Positions 27,584 to 36,844 of a DNA stretch of 64,000 bases are shown here, piece by piece. The notes below the pieces were generated by a model. The model worked only from the letters and a program-made list of their open reading frames with translations, was not told the origin of the DNA and made no database searches. Position numbers and translations under genes: made by a program. Source of the DNA: Arthrobacter sp. StoSoilB19 (GTDB lineage Bacteria > Actinomycetota > Actinomycetes > Actinomycetales > Micrococcaceae); NCBI RefSeq assembly GCF_019977275.1, contig NZ_AP024650.1, positions 1,860,001 through 1,924,000 on the forward strand. The letters are read 5' to 3'. Every line of letters starts with the position of its first letter. Within the stretch, counting starts at the first letter, position 1.

Positions 27584-28090
27584 TCATAGGCTTTCCGACG
27601 GCCGGCGTCGTTTTGGTACTTCGATCGCTTCCAAGACCAGGGGTGAGCCTGGAAGGTCTATATAGGCAAAGCCTCCGTCCAGGTCCACCCCGTATCCCCG
27701 GCCCGACTGGATGACGTCAAGACCAGCGTTTTCGAATTCTTCGATTGACTTTTCGATCGATGGTACGAAGAAGCCTAGGTGATGAAGCCCGTATCCATGT
27801 TCGGCGATCCAGTCGTGGTAAATACTCGGCCCTCGCAACGGTTGAATAAGCTCCACCTGGGGAGAGCTGCCACCGAGTGCCAAACGGAACTTGAACTCTC
27901 CTGGCTTGCCGCGGTACGTCGGAGTGGCAATGTTGTCCTGGCTGTAGGTGTAGATACGCCAGTCAGATATGCCCAGGCCAGTCCACAGTTCGAGGGAGCT
28001 ATCCAGGTCTTCAACTAAAAGGGCCACTTGGTCCACCCCATGGCCGAGTGCCTTTACGAGACCTTGGATAAGGTTTTCATTGATTGCCAT
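27584..28090 (-). CDS. VOC superfamily (glyoxalase/methylmalonyl-CoA epimerase-like) protein
   Basis: The 168-residue protein has two beta-alpha-beta-beta-beta repeats. The first starts GHGVDQVALLVEDLDSSLEL with a metal-type His, the second includes EHGYGLHHLGFFVPSIEKS with further His, and a Glu candidate is in LPGSPLVLEAIE near the end. This pattern fits glyoxalase I, methylmalonyl-CoA epimerase and related isomerases or lyases. It lies 124 bases downstream of the ABC permease genes on the same strand and may be part of that transcript. Reaction unknown; an epimerisation of a sugar-derived or acyl intermediate is possible. Confidence 0.82.
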   Translation of the reverse strand: MAINENLIQGLVKALGHGVDQVALLVEDLDSSLELWTGLGISDWRIYTYSQDNIATPTYRGKPGEFKFRLALGGSSPQVELIQPLRGPSIYHDWIAEHGYGLHHLGFFVPSIEKSIEEFENAGLDVIQSGRGYGVDLDGGFAYIDLPGSPLVLEAIEVPKRRRPSESL

Positions 28091-28214
28091 CGTGCTGTAA
28101 TCCTTACTTCCGGTCCGAATACAGGATGAGCCGTTTCAGCTCAGTTGGCCGCCTATGTCCTTCGTGCAAATTTCCTTGTTGGTGTCCTAACGACGTTTGG
28201 GGGGGTGTGCCTCC

Positions 28215-29093
28215 TTATTTAATAGCTCCCATTGCGAGGCCGCGCACTAGCTGCTTCTGTGCGAACCAACCGGCGATGACCACCGGGAGGACGGCCACCG
28301 TTGAAGCTGCGGAAAGTACGGATAGGAATAGTCCCCGTCCGTCAACGAAGCTCGACAGGAACGGGGGTGCAGTTCGGGCCATCGAGGACGTCAGCAGGTT
28401 CGCCAAGAAGTATTCGTTCCAAGCGAAAATGAAGCAGATGAGGCCTGCCGCAGCCACACCAGGTAGGACGACTGGCAGCACAATCCTAAATAGCTCTGTA
28501 CGTAGGTTGGCGCCATCAATTTGCCCAGCCTCGACGATCTCGATTGGCACCTCTGAGAAGAAGGAGCGCATCATCCAGACCGCGATCGGAAGATTGACAC
28601 CCACGTAGAGCACACTTAGGGCCGTGATGTTGTCAAGCAGGTCGAGTGACTGCAGGATCAGGTATACGGGGATGATGGATGCCGCGACGGGCATGAATCT
28701 TGTCGAAATGAAGAAGAGAAGAGCGTCGCGTACTTTGACCACTGGACGGATGCTCAGGGCGTAGGCCGCAGGGATAGCCAGCATTAGCACTATCACGGTC
28801 GATACCAGCGAGGCGCTGAACGAGTTGATCAAATATGGTGCCATTTCGCTGGAGAATACGGCCTGGAAGTTCTCCATCGTCCAGTCAGCAAAGAAGGTAG
28901 GCGGGCTTGTCGCGGCTTGGGTCTCTGGTTTGAAGGACGTGAGAATCATCCAGAGGACGGGGAAGAAGAAGAGCATCACAAAGCACCAGGTCATAAGAGT
29001 TACGGCCGACCCCCGAATGCGCTTCTTGGCGCGGCCGGACTGTGCAACGACGCGAGTGGTGCGTGCATTGGTCGAAGTGACGGAGGATATCAT
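28215..29093 (-). CDS. Carbohydrate ABC transporter permease (MalG type)
   Basis: The 292-residue inner-membrane protein has six hydrophobic segments, starting with VTLMTWCFVMLFFFPVLWMI after a basic N terminus. The EAA-type cytoplasmic loop that docks the ATPase reads EAGQIDGANLRTELFRIVLP. It overlaps the upstream permease gene by four bases. With that permease and the lipoprotein at 30110 it forms a CUT1-type importer. No ATP-binding subunit is encoded nearby, so a shared MsmK/UgpC-type ATPase encoded elsewhere is needed. Confidence 0.92.
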   Translation of the reverse strand: MISSVTSTNARTTRVVAQSGRAKKRIRGSAVTLMTWCFVMLFFFPVLWMILTSFKPETQAATSPPTFFADWTMENFQAVFSSEMAPYLINSFSASLVSTVIVLMLAIPAAYALSIRPVVKVRDALLFFISTRFMPVAASIIPVYLILQSLDLLDNITALSVLYVGVNLPIAVWMMRSFFSEVPIEIVEAGQIDGANLRTELFRIVLPVVLPGVAAAGLICFIFAWNEYFLANLLTSSMARTAPPFLSSFVDGRGLFLSVLSAASTVAVLPVVIAGWFAQKQLVRGLAMGAIK

Positions 29094-30046
29094 TTCGTTC
29101 CTTCCGTGAAGATCTTAAACAGCGTGCGAAGGGCGACACTTGCTATGAGGAGGGTGATTGTGACCGTGACAACCCCGTACGCGGCGGCCTCACCGACTTC
29201 GAGGCCGACGAATGCACGCTCGTAAATTAGATACGCAAGGGTTTTTGTTCCGCCAGTACCACGCGTCATGATGGCGATTGGGTCGAAGACCTGCACAAGT
29301 TGGATCGACCCCAGCAGTACAGCGATTTCGATGTACTGCCGGAGGTGCGGGAGGGTAACGAAGGCAAAGGTCCGGAAGGGTCCGGCCCCATCGACAGCTG
29401 ACGCCTCGAGCACCTCTTTCGACTGAGACTGCAGCCCGGCAAGGATGATCAGCATGAAGAATGGCGTGTACTGCCAGGCGAGCACCATGATGACCGTAAC
29501 GACTGGGATATCGGTGTTCCATGCTACGGGCGGGATGCCTGCCAGCCCGGTGAACCAGTTGACTATGCCGGTGCTTGCTTCAAGCATGGACCACTTCCAG
29601 ATCAATGCTGCAGCGGCAGGCATGATAAGAAACGGCGTGATAAGGAGTGTACGAGCTAAGGCTCGACCTCGGAAGGGGCGATCGAGCAACACAGCGAGCA
29701 CCAGACCGAAGAAGCATGAGAGCAATACAGCAGCCGCCGTGATAAGGGCTGTGTTGAACAACGAAGATAAAAACACGCCGTTAGAGAAAACGGTCACATA
29801 ATTCGCGAAGCCCGCAAAGCCTTGCTGAGTGGGTTTCAGCAGATTCCAGGACTGGAACGAGTAGTAGATCGTAAACAGGAAAGGGAGCTGGGTGAGAACG
29901 ATCGACACCGTGAGGGCTGGCCAGAGCAGTGCCCGAGCAAGTCCGATACCTCTCCTACTGGTAGCACGAGGGGTTTTAACTACGATCTTGTCGTCATCGG
30001 GGCCCTCAGAGGGAGGATCGGCGAGCGGGATAGTAAGGGAAGTCAT
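29090..30046 (-). CDS. Carbohydrate ABC transporter permease (MalF type)
   Basis: The 318-residue membrane protein has an approximately 35-residue cytoplasmic N terminus, then six hydrophobic segments such as LLWPALTVSIVLTQLPFLF and ALITAAAVLLSCFFGLVLAV. Its EAA loop reads EASAVDGAGPFRTFAFVTLP. The order binding protein, MalF-like, MalG-like is standard for CUT1 sugar importers. It starts 63 bases after the binding-protein gene and overlaps the next permease. The substrate is unknown but is expected to be a sugar, glycoside or polyol fed into module D. Confidence 0.92.
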   Translation of the reverse strand: MTSLTIPLADPPSEGPDDDKIVVKTPRATSRRGIGLARALLWPALTVSIVLTQLPFLFTIYYSFQSWNLLKPTQQGFAGFANYVTVFSNGVFLSSLFNTALITAAAVLLSCFFGLVLAVLLDRPFRGRALARTLLITPFLIMPAAAALIWKWSMLEASTGIVNWFTGLAGIPPVAWNTDIPVVTVIMVLAWQYTPFFMLIILAGLQSQSKEVLEASAVDGAGPFRTFAFVTLPHLRQYIEIAVLLGSIQLVQVFDPIAIMTRGTGGTKTLAYLIYERAFVGLEVGEAAAYGVVTVTITLLIASVALRTLFKIFTEGTK

Positions 30047-30109
30047 TGGTCTCGTCTTCGAGGGTTTTGGAGAGGGTCCCGAATGCTTCGGGACCCTCTC
30101 GCACGATTG

Positions 30110-31468
30110 CTATTTGTGGGCGTCGCCCGCGGCTTGGGCGATTTTCTCCGAGTTCGCCAAGAATGTGTCAACATCAGTCTTGCCGGATATAACGTCGGCG
30201 AACCCTTGGGAGATTTGGTTGCCTATGTCTTGGAACTCCGGAATACCGACGTATTGCACGCCGACCCAGTTCTGGGGCTCAGTTCCGGGTTGCAGCGTGT
30301 TGACGTTGAGCATTACTTCTTTCGTCAGCGGGGCGAAGGAACCTGCGGCTTTGAGGTACTCAGGGATGGAGTAGGTTGATTCCCGGGTTCCAGGAGGAGC
30401 CTGGGTCCAGCCGATTTTTTCACCCACCAGCTTCACGTACTCCTTTGAAGTCGCCCATGAGATGAAGTCCCATGCAGCATCCTGCTTTTTTGAAGTTGCG
30501 GGGATAGCGAGATTCCACGACCAGAACCAGCCAGACTCGGCGGTCTTTTTGGTGGGTGCGTGTACGTAGCCCACCTTGCCGGCTATTTTTGAAGTAGCTG
30601 GGTCTTCAACGACTCCACCGGCCGACGTTGAGTCGTACCACATTGCCGCTTTTCCTTGCGTGAAAAGATTGAGAGACTCTGCGAAACCATACGAGACCGG
30701 GTCCGGCTGTCCAGCCGACTTCAGCAGATTGACGTAAAACTTCGTCGCTTCGGTGAACGCTGGAGAGGTGAGCTTGGCATTCCAGTCTTTATCGAACCAC
30801 TGACCGCCGAAGGTGTTGACTACCGTGTTTAGGGGCGCCAGGGACTCGCCCCATCCTGGTTTGCCTCGGAGGATAATTCCCGAAACGCCCTTGGCGGGGT
30901 CGTTCAGAGTGGCGGCGAGGCTGGCAACCTGGTCCCAGGTGGGGTGTGCAGGCATAGTCAAGCCAGCAGCTTCGAAGAGGTCCTTTCGATACATCAGGAA
31001 GGAAGACTCGCTGTAGAACGGGGCTGAGTACATTTTCCCTTCGTATGAGCTGCCATCCCGTACCGGCTGGAAGATGTCGTTGACGTCGTAGCCGTCGGTC
31101 TTTTCTGCGCGGGCGCCAATGTCAGAGAGCCAACCGTTCGCGGCCCAGATTGGAGTCTCGTAGGCTCCGATCGTGACGACGTCATACTGGCCTCCCTTCG
31201 TGGCGACGTCTTTGGTGACGGCGTCACGAAGATCGCTCTCCTCGAGGAAAGTGAATTTCACCTTGATACCCGGGTGGGACTTTTCAAATTCCGGAGCAAG
31301 CTTCTCCATGTCTTTCATCTGGGAGAAGCTTGGCGTGGCGAGATTAAGGGTGACGTCGCCAGTCGTTCCGCCGCTGCCTCCGGCGCCGGTGCAGGCCGTA
31401 AGTAATGCGGCGGTAAACACCGCTGAGAGGCTGCTAGCGGCGATTTTTGTGAAGCGTAGGTTCTTCAT
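30110..31468 (-). CDS. Extracellular carbohydrate-binding lipoprotein of ABC importer
   Basis: The 452-residue protein starts with a basic segment MKNLRFTKIAASSLSAVF and a hydrophobic core ending in the lipobox LLTAC, so it is a lipid-anchored protein on the outer face of the membrane. The mature part follows the family 1 solute-binding pattern: TLNLATPSFSQMKDMEKLAP near the start, VVTIGAYETPIWAANGWL, MWYDSTSAGGVVEDPATSK and a Trp-rich WFWSWNLAIPATSKKQDAAW. It is the first gene of the transporter operon. A TGAA-N5-TTCA site lies about 80 bases upstream, placing the operon in the proposed IclR regulon. Confidence 0.93.
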   Translation of the reverse strand: MKNLRFTKIAASSLSAVFTAALLTACTGAGGSGGTTGDVTLNLATPSFSQMKDMEKLAPEFEKSHPGIKVKFTFLEESDLRDAVTKDVATKGGQYDVVTIGAYETPIWAANGWLSDIGARAEKTDGYDVNDIFQPVRDGSSYEGKMYSAPFYSESSFLMYRKDLFEAAGLTMPAHPTWDQVASLAATLNDPAKGVSGIILRGKPGWGESLAPLNTVVNTFGGQWFDKDWNAKLTSPAFTEATKFYVNLLKSAGQPDPVSYGFAESLNLFTQGKAAMWYDSTSAGGVVEDPATSKIAGKVGYVHAPTKKTAESGWFWSWNLAIPATSKKQDAAWDFISWATSKEYVKLVGEKIGWTQAPPGTRESTYSIPEYLKAAGSFAPLTKEVMLNVNTLQPGTEPQNWVGVQYVGIPEFQDIGNQISQGFADVISGKTDVDTFLANSEKIAQAAGDAHK

Positions 31469-31541
31469 TGAATCCTCTCTACGTGCAGGGCAGGCGCCCT
31501 CGTGCTGTCACGATACTGGGAAAAGACTGTAATAACAATCA

Positions 31542-31566
31542 CTATTTTGAAGCTCTTTCATAATAT
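31542..31566. promoter_or_regulatory. Proposed IclR operator upstream of ABC importer
   Basis: CTATT-T-TGAA-GCTCT-TTCA-TAATAT contains the TGAA-N5-TTCA core (31548-31560) and the CTAT flank found at 34714 and 46547. An overlapping inverted repeat TTTCAT-AAT-ATGAAA spans 31556-31570. It sits about 80 bases upstream of the binding-protein start. Confidence 0.55.
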
Positions 31567-32076
31567 GAAATACGACTGCCTGCGAAGCAAGGAATTTGGG
31601 CTCCAAGCCGCACGGATTGCCCAGCTCTGACCACCCGGACCGGAGAGGGGGAGAAGGTCGAACAGACAACTGGGAAGGCCGCCTTTTCTGCTGCCCGGAC
31701 CGGTTCATCGGCGTCGGCGCCCATCCCCGGTATCGGGGCCCGTGCTCACCGTCACCGGTTCGGACCATGTCGATGCAGCAAGAGCCAGGCAGGGCCTTGA
31801 AAAGGCCCATATCACTCTCCACTGGCGGAGGAGATTTTCGCCTGGCCTTGGGAAACACCTCAAGGCGTTACGGGCCGCAACTTGGTTGGCAGGAGACTCT
31901 TCAAGCCGCCTTGAGTGCCTCCCATGCGGATGCATGCGCCAGCAGCCTCGCCATTTTCGTTAGCTTTCACACGCTCGTGCGCCACCAAAAGCCACATTTG
32001 TGGTGTGGTATAACTCCACGCCCTAGGCTGCATGGGGATGCTCTGCGGGACCAGCGGAGGGAACAGGATTGCGGTG
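31567..32076. other. No gene recognised between ABC importer and alcohol dehydrogenase
   Basis: About 510 bases. A few open frames are Arg/Ser/Pro-rich and look non-coding. No terminator or protein remnant stands out. Confidence 0.4.
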
Positions 32077-33153
32077 TCAGAGTCCCTTGCCCGAGGGCGA
32101 AACAATAATCTTTACGGCAGTCTCGCCATGGTGGATCAAGGTGTTAAAGCCCTCTTGGATCAGCCCGTCAAGGCCGATCCTATGCGTCACGAACGGCTCA
32201 AGGTCAATCCTTCCCGAACCCAGCAGTTCGATGACGGCGGGGTAGGAATTGACGTACGCGAAGGCACCACGTAGATCGATTTCCTTTACGACAAGTTTAA
32301 ATAAGTCGATGGCCGCCCGATTTCCCCAAATTCCGATAACGACTAGGGTTCCGGCCGGGCGGACAGCGTCAATAAGGGTGTCCAGAACTGCTTGTGCACT
32401 GCTGCACTCAAATGCCACGTCGGCGCCCCGGCCCTTGGTTAGCCGGCGCACTTCCTCGGCTACGTCGACCTCCCTCGGGTCCAAAACGTGATCGGCGACC
32501 CCCGCGTCCGAGGCCTTCTTCCGGCGCAGGGAACTGAGCTCTGAAACGATGACGGTGACGCCCAAAGCCTTTAGCAGGGCGGACGTCAGCAGACCGATCG
32601 GGCCGGCGCCCCCAACGAGGGCAACCTGTCCGGCTTTAGCCCCGGATCGCTCTACGGCGTGGTATCCCACGGACAGCGGTTCGATCAGAGCGGCGTGGTC
32701 AAGGGGGACAGAGTCGGGGATGGGGTGCACCCAGCGGCGTGGAACCGCGATTTTCTCTGCGAGCCCGCCGCCTCCGCCGCTTAGGCCGATTACACCTAAG
32801 CCTTCTGAAAGGTGATAATCCGTGCTGTCAGGTCCGGTATTGATGTCGTCGCGTGCGATATATGGTTCCACCGCGACTCGCTGGCCTGGGACAACATCGT
32901 CTACGCCCTGACCTACTGCGTATACGGTTCCCGCGAACTCGTGGCCCAAGGTAACAGGCAAAGATTCTCCGGACGCAGGGTGTCGCTCACCGGGCTGGGG
33001 ACAAAAAATGGGTCCCTCAAGGTACTCGTGGAGGTCGGTGCCGCAAATGCCGCACCATGCGACATCAATACCTACGGTGCCTGGCGCCACGTCCGGCTCA
33101 GGAACGTCATCGATCTGAATATTCCCGCGGCCGTAATAGCGTGCTGCTCTCAT
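32077..33153 (-). CDS. Zinc-dependent alcohol dehydrogenase (2,3-butanediol/sorbitol dehydrogenase-like)
   Basis: The 358-residue medium-chain dehydrogenase oxidises a secondary alcohol or polyol with NAD(P). Catalytic-zinc residues are in WCGICGTDLHEYLEG and SLPVTLGHEFAGTVYAVG, and the coenzyme motif is VALVGGAGPIGLLTSALLKA near residue 175. The approximately 35-residue segment PIFCPQPGERHPASGE between the two zinc ligands is typical of (R,R)-butanediol dehydrogenases. The structural-zinc cysteine cluster is absent, also as in that subgroup. The gene stands alone between two gene-free stretches, on the same strand as the ABC genes. Acetoin as its product would connect it to the E1-E2 enzymes, but this is inference. 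Confidence 0.9.
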   Translation of the reverse strand: MRAARYYGRGNIQIDDVPEPDVAPGTVGIDVAWCGICGTDLHEYLEGPIFCPQPGERHPASGESLPVTLGHEFAGTVYAVGQGVDDVVPGQRVAVEPYIARDDINTGPDSTDYHLSEGLGVIGLSGGGGGLAEKIAVPRRWVHPIPDSVPLDHAALIEPLSVGYHAVERSGAKAGQVALVGGAGPIGLLTSALLKALGVTVIVSELSSLRRKKASDAGVADHVLDPREVDVAEEVRRLTKGRGADVAFECSSAQAVLDTLIDAVRPAGTLVVIGIWGNRAAIDLFKLVVKEIDLRGAFAYVNSYPAVIELLGSGRIDLEPFVTHRIGLDGLIQEGFNTLIHHGETAVKIIVSPSGKGL

Positions 33154-33672
33154 AATTTTCCTCGTTATGGTCCTGCGCCGACGGCGCTAAGGGATAGGGG
33201 AGTTGGTGGGGTGGGCTGCGTTGTTCGGAACCCATCGGGGAAGCTGTTGTCGTCAAATCGGAAAAGTATCGAAGCAGAGTCGGGCTATGCCTGTTGTTGC
33301 TAACTGCCGGTCAACTGGCCCTCGCCGCAGGTCGTAGTGCCTGGCTGGACATGCTTTACAACAAGTTTCGGGTAAATGCGCAACTTAGCTCGCCCCAACG
33401 CCCAATGCCGTCGGCGGGGAGTTGGGGGTATACGCTAAAGGAGCTGAGGGCTTCCGATAAATGCTTCACTCAGACGCAACCGCATCCGCGCCACAGCGTA
33501 ACGGATACATTTGCTACTCAGCAAGGAAAATGCAGGGCCAAACTCTTCAAAATCGGTTCCATCGTGCAGAAACCTCTACTGGCCCCTAGAAGTTTGGCGG
33601 TGGCCGCAAGGGCACAAACGCTTCAAGAACCCTGGCCCACCACTGCTGTTGGCTCGATAGGGCACGTGCGCC
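33154..33672. other. No gene recognised upstream of alcohol dehydrogenase
   Basis: About 520 bases between two minus-strand genes. It should contain the promoter for the dehydrogenase gene at 32077. No TGAA-N5-TTCA copy was found by eye, and no protein remnant was recognised. Confidence 0.4.
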
Positions 33673-34443
33673 TCAGTTGACGCTGAGTGTGGCGGTAATT
33701 TCAGCGAGCTTGGCGATAAGGTCTTGCTCCGTATCCACAAACCTGGTGGAAGGCGATGAGATCGTAATGCAGGCAACTACGTGCTCGGCCTGAAAGATCG
33801 GAAAGCAAACGCAGTCCACTCCGAGTTGAAACTCTTGTCGATCGAAAGAATAACCCCGCTCACGTATTGCTTCGAGTTCCTGGCGGAATTCTTTCTTCTT
33901 TGTGATGGTGTTCGGGGTGAGAGGCGTAAAGCGCATCCGCTCTATTGCTGCCTCCCGGACATCCACTGGTGCGAAAGCTAACAGCAATTTGCCGCTGGCA
34001 CGAGCATGAACATTGTCGGAGTAGCCGGTGTCCAAACCGACAACGCGGACTGCATGGGCACCTTCTGCGGTGGCCAGCACCTTCACAGCGCCACCGCGCC
34101 AGACGCTCAGATAGGTGGTTTCCCCAGTGCTTTGCGCCAGGGAGTTGATGGCCCGTGCATAGCTGGCCGGTACAACGTCCGCCCGCGCATACGCGTCGGA
34201 GATGATCGCCGCCCTCGGTCCAAGACGGAAGTAGCGCCGATCGTCCTTTGTCACCATACCCTCAGCCGCAAGCGTGGTGAGCAGGTGGTAAGTAGTGGGG
34301 AGGGACAGTCCGAAGCGCTCGGACACCTGTTTGGCTTGAAGGCCCTCAGATTCAGCCACAGCAAGCAGAATCTGCACCGCACGGCTAACCGACTGAATGC
34401 GGGTCTGACTTTTGAGGTCGGGATCTCCCATATTTGTAACCAC
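33673..34443 (-). CDS. IclR family transcriptional regulator
   Basis: The 256-residue protein has an N-terminal winged helix (SVSRAVQILLAVAESEGLQA, then VSERFGLSLPTTYHLLTTL and GMVTKDDRRYFRLG) and a C-terminal effector domain with THSQ-like features: GETTYLSVWRGG, DNVHARASGKLLLAF and FQLGVDCVCFPIF with CITISSPS. IclR proteins are dimers or tetramers that repress or activate sugar, aromatic or glyoxylate operons and respond to small carboxylates. It is divergent from the SDR-epimerase-enolase operon; the operator-like site at 34714 lies between them. It is the only IclR gene in the island and is the best candidate to bind the shared repeats. Confidence 0.92.
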   Translation of the reverse strand: MVTNMGDPDLKSQTRIQSVSRAVQILLAVAESEGLQAKQVSERFGLSLPTTYHLLTTLAAEGMVTKDDRRYFRLGPRAAIISDAYARADVVPASYARAINSLAQSTGETTYLSVWRGGAVKVLATAEGAHAVRVVGLDTGYSDNVHARASGKLLLAFAPVDVREAAIERMRFTPLTPNTITKKKEFRQELEAIRERGYSFDRQEFQLGVDCVCFPIFQAEHVVACITISSPSTRFVDTEQDLIAKLAEITATLSVN

Positions 34444-35078
34444 AGCCCTAGTGTACCTTTCACTATATTGAATTGCTTCATGTCCCGTTCCGTGGTGCCG
34501 TCTGGACGCCCTGCGTTCGGGTTCCTGCCTTGTCGCATGCAGCCCTTGTGCTGCGGCCGCCGCAACTTGGCCACTTCACCGGGGCAGGGGTCGCCGACAG
34601 GGTTCACAAGGGCCTGCAAACCAACCGCCCCCTGTGGGCAAGCGTCCCCGCTACGCGCGCCCAGCTCCACCTTTTCGTTGTGCTGCGGTTCACATGTCGC
34701 GCATATGGCGCTACTATTTGAAATGAATTCAAGATAGAGACAAGGCTACTCCCGCAATCCTGCCAGCTGCCGTCACTGAGAAAGCAATGATGCTCCATGA
34801 CTAGACCTCTGACATATCGTGCCGTAGTTAACTTGGACGGCCTCCCGTGCGAGGGTGCTGCGAACAGGGACCAGCAGTCGGAACTACACCCCCGACTTGG
34901 GCAAGAGGATTCTGTGCGAGGACTCCTTGGCCAGGGCCGCCCTCCGGGCTGGTCCTGGGAACACGCTGCCTGATTCTCGAAAGCAGCGCGGAAATCAGCA
35001 CACCTGCGCGAACGCTCCGAAATTTTGGGCGCCAGAAGCAGCAACGATACGACGCATTTGTCGGCAGGAAGGATGCAG
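34444..35078. other. Divergent regulatory region between IclR and SDR genes
   Basis: About 635 bases without a recognisable protein. TTTCA-CTATA-TTGAA occurs close to the IclR start (about 34458), and the strong inverted repeat is at 34714. This is unusually long for a simple divergent promoter and may hold a long 5' leader for the catabolic operon. Confidence 0.45.
34714..34737. promoter_or_regulatory. Proposed IclR operator (best copy)
   Basis: The core TTGAA-ATGAA-TTCAA is a perfect inverted repeat (34718-34732) flanked by CTAT and GATAG. Over 24 bases it matches the site at 46547 at 20 positions and the site at 42959 at 17, counted by eye. The 15-bp 5-5-5 architecture is what IclR-family dimers commonly bind. 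Confidence 0.65.
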
Positions 35079-35873
35079 ATGCAAGAGGGACAGATTGTAG
35101 TGGTCACGGGGATCTCCAAGGGGATCGGGAGGGCTATCGCACTGCGCGCAGCAGCCCAAGGGGCTTGCGTGGCAGGCATCCACCGTGGAAGTGACCCGGA
35201 AGCTACCGAGCATCTCTCAGCGGAAATCTCGGCAGCCGGTGGCACACCGCTGATCTTGACAGGCGACACCGGGTCGACATCGGATGTCGACCGCCTGGCT
35301 GACGCTGTCTCCGATCGTTTCGGCGGCATCGACGTGTGGATCAATAACGCGGCCGCCCTTCTGGTCCAGCCATTTCTGTCTATGACAGATGACGACTGGA
35401 TGGCCATCATCAATTCGAATTTGATGGGGTATATCAGAGGTGCACGTGCGGCTGCCGCCGTCATGGTTCCGGCGGGGCGCGGAAGCATAGTAAACATCAG
35501 CTCGGTAGTGGCTGATCAACCACCCACTGAAATGACAGGATACGTGGTCGCCAAGGGTGGCATCTCGGGCCTGACTCGCTCGTTGGCTGTCGAACTTGGC
35601 CCCTTGGGCGTGACAGTAAATTCTGTCGCGCCCGGTGCCACCGAGACGCCGCTGAACACCGATAGCTGGACTGAGGATGTGCGTGCGACCTATCGCGACC
35701 GTATTCCCCTGGGCCGCATCGCCACCCCGGAGGAGATTGCCGATGTCGCCTTGTTCTTCGCATCCGAGGCGGCACGATATGTAACCGGTCAGACGGTTTC
35801 AGTGGATGGTGGCCTCCTGCTCAACGGTTCCGTCGGTCACAAACGACTTGCCGCGGCGGAGCCGGCGAAATGA
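35079..35873 (+). CDS. SDR family oxidoreductase (classical)
   Basis: The 264-residue NAD(P)-dependent dehydrogenase has VVVTGISKGIGRAIALRAAA, INNAAALLVQPF, the catalytic Ser in GSIVNISSVVADQ, the canonical Tyr and Lys in TGYVVAKGGISGL, and the C-terminal VTVNSVAPGATETPLN. ATG at 35079 is chosen over 35073 because AGGAAGG lies too close to the first one. It overlaps the epimerase-like gene by four bases. As first gene of the operon it probably oxidises a sugar or polyol hydroxyl. Confidence 0.92.
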   Translation: MQEGQIVVVTGISKGIGRAIALRAAAQGACVAGIHRGSDPEATEHLSAEISAAGGTPLILTGDTGSTSDVDRLADAVSDRFGGIDVWINNAAALLVQPFLSMTDDDWMAIINSNLMGYIRGARAAAAVMVPAGRGSIVNISSVVADQPPTEMTGYVVAKGGISGLTRSLAVELGPLGVTVNSVAPGATETPLNTDSWTEDVRATYRDRIPLGRIATPEEIADVALFFASEAARYVTGQTVSVDGGLLLNGSVGHKRLAAAEPAK

Positions 35874-36844
35874 CCGTAGTTCTGGAAAATGAGCACGTAG
35901 AACTGGTGATGGATCCCGAAAGGGGAGGAGAAATAGTACGCTTCGCCCGCCCGGGTGAAGCCAACGGGCTGGCGCACTATGCGTGGACGACCCCGAACCC
36001 GCCCGATCAAAATATCCGTTACGGATCCACCGAACTCGACTGGTTGGCCGGGTACCGTGGCGGATGGCAGGTGCTGTTCCCGAATGCTGGAGCGGAATGC
36101 CTCGTTGACGGCCTCCCGGTCGCCTTCCATGGGGAGGGCTCAATCTCCCGGGCACAGGTGATCGAACAAACCGCCACCTCGTGCACAATATCGATTGGCT
36201 CCCGGCTTCCTCTCGAGCTGACCAGAACCGTCCGGATCCTGGAAGATTCCCCTACCGTGCAGGTCGAAGATGCAGTCCACAACATAGGAATCGGGCCTGC
36301 CTCTTTTATCTGGGGCCATCACCCGGTGTTTCCCCTCACGGAAGGAAGCGTGATTGACGCGCCACCATCGACGGTTAAGGTGGAACCCAGCAAAGCGGGG
36401 GGCCATCTGCTCCAATCCGGGCAGTGGCCACGACTCAGTGGCCAAGACGGAACGTGGGAAGACCTGAGCCGTTCTCCTGGAGAGCAGACCGAGCGGTTGG
36501 TGTACCTTCAGGACCTCCCCGAAGGGTGGGCGGCGCTTCGTCATCCGGACGCGGGCTCCCCAAGCATAGCGATGGCGTGGGATGTCAATGCGTATCCACA
36601 CCTTTGGTTGTGGACTCTCGACGGGGCTGACGGGTTCCCTTGGTACGGGCGTGCCCGGATGATAGGGATTGAACCCCAGCGCGCTTGGCCCTTCGACGGG
36701 CTGAAAGGAGCGATCGACCGCGGCCAGGCCTTAACCCTCGGGCCCGGGGGTGCGCAGTCATCCTGGTTCACTCTGACTCTGCTCCCTGGGGGAGAAAAGC
36801 CAGTGATTGGCATGGATCAGGACGGAACGGTGCACCATGACTGA
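35870..36844 (+). CDS. Aldose 1-epimerase-like (galactose mutarotase fold) protein
   Basis: The 324-residue beta-sandwich protein resembles the mutarotase fold, including DUF4432-like proteins. The N terminus reads VELVMDPERGGEIVRF, an Arg/Trp-rich region follows, catalytic-type His residues are in SFIWGHHPVFPL, and a Glu candidate is in RMIGIEPQRAWPF near residue 270. Mutarotases interconvert sugar anomers so that the next enzyme receives the right form; some members instead bind oxidised sugars. It overlaps both neighbours (four bases upstream, eight downstream), so it is tightly bound to the SDR and enolase-superfamily enzyme in one operon. Confidence 0.78.
   Translation: MTVVLENEHVELVMDPERGGEIVRFARPGEANGLAHYAWTTPNPPDQNIRYGSTELDWLAGYRGGWQVLFPNAGAECLVDGLPVAFHGEGSISRAQVIEQTATSCTISIGSRLPLELTRTVRILEDSPTVQVEDAVHNIGIGPASFIWGHHPVFPLTEGSVIDAPPSTVKVEPSKAGGHLLQSGQWPRLSGQDGTWEDLSRSPGEQTERLVYLQDLPEGWAALRHPDAGSPSIAMAWDVNAYPHLWLWTLDGADGFPWYGRARMIGIEPQRAWPFDGLKGAIDRGQALTLGPGGAQSSWFTLTLLPGGEKPVIGMDQDGTVHHD

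Noticed and set aside
34006..34737. Long plus-strand frame overlapping the IclR gene
   Set aside because: It is antisense to a full IclR protein and its non-overlapping end has no recognisable domain.
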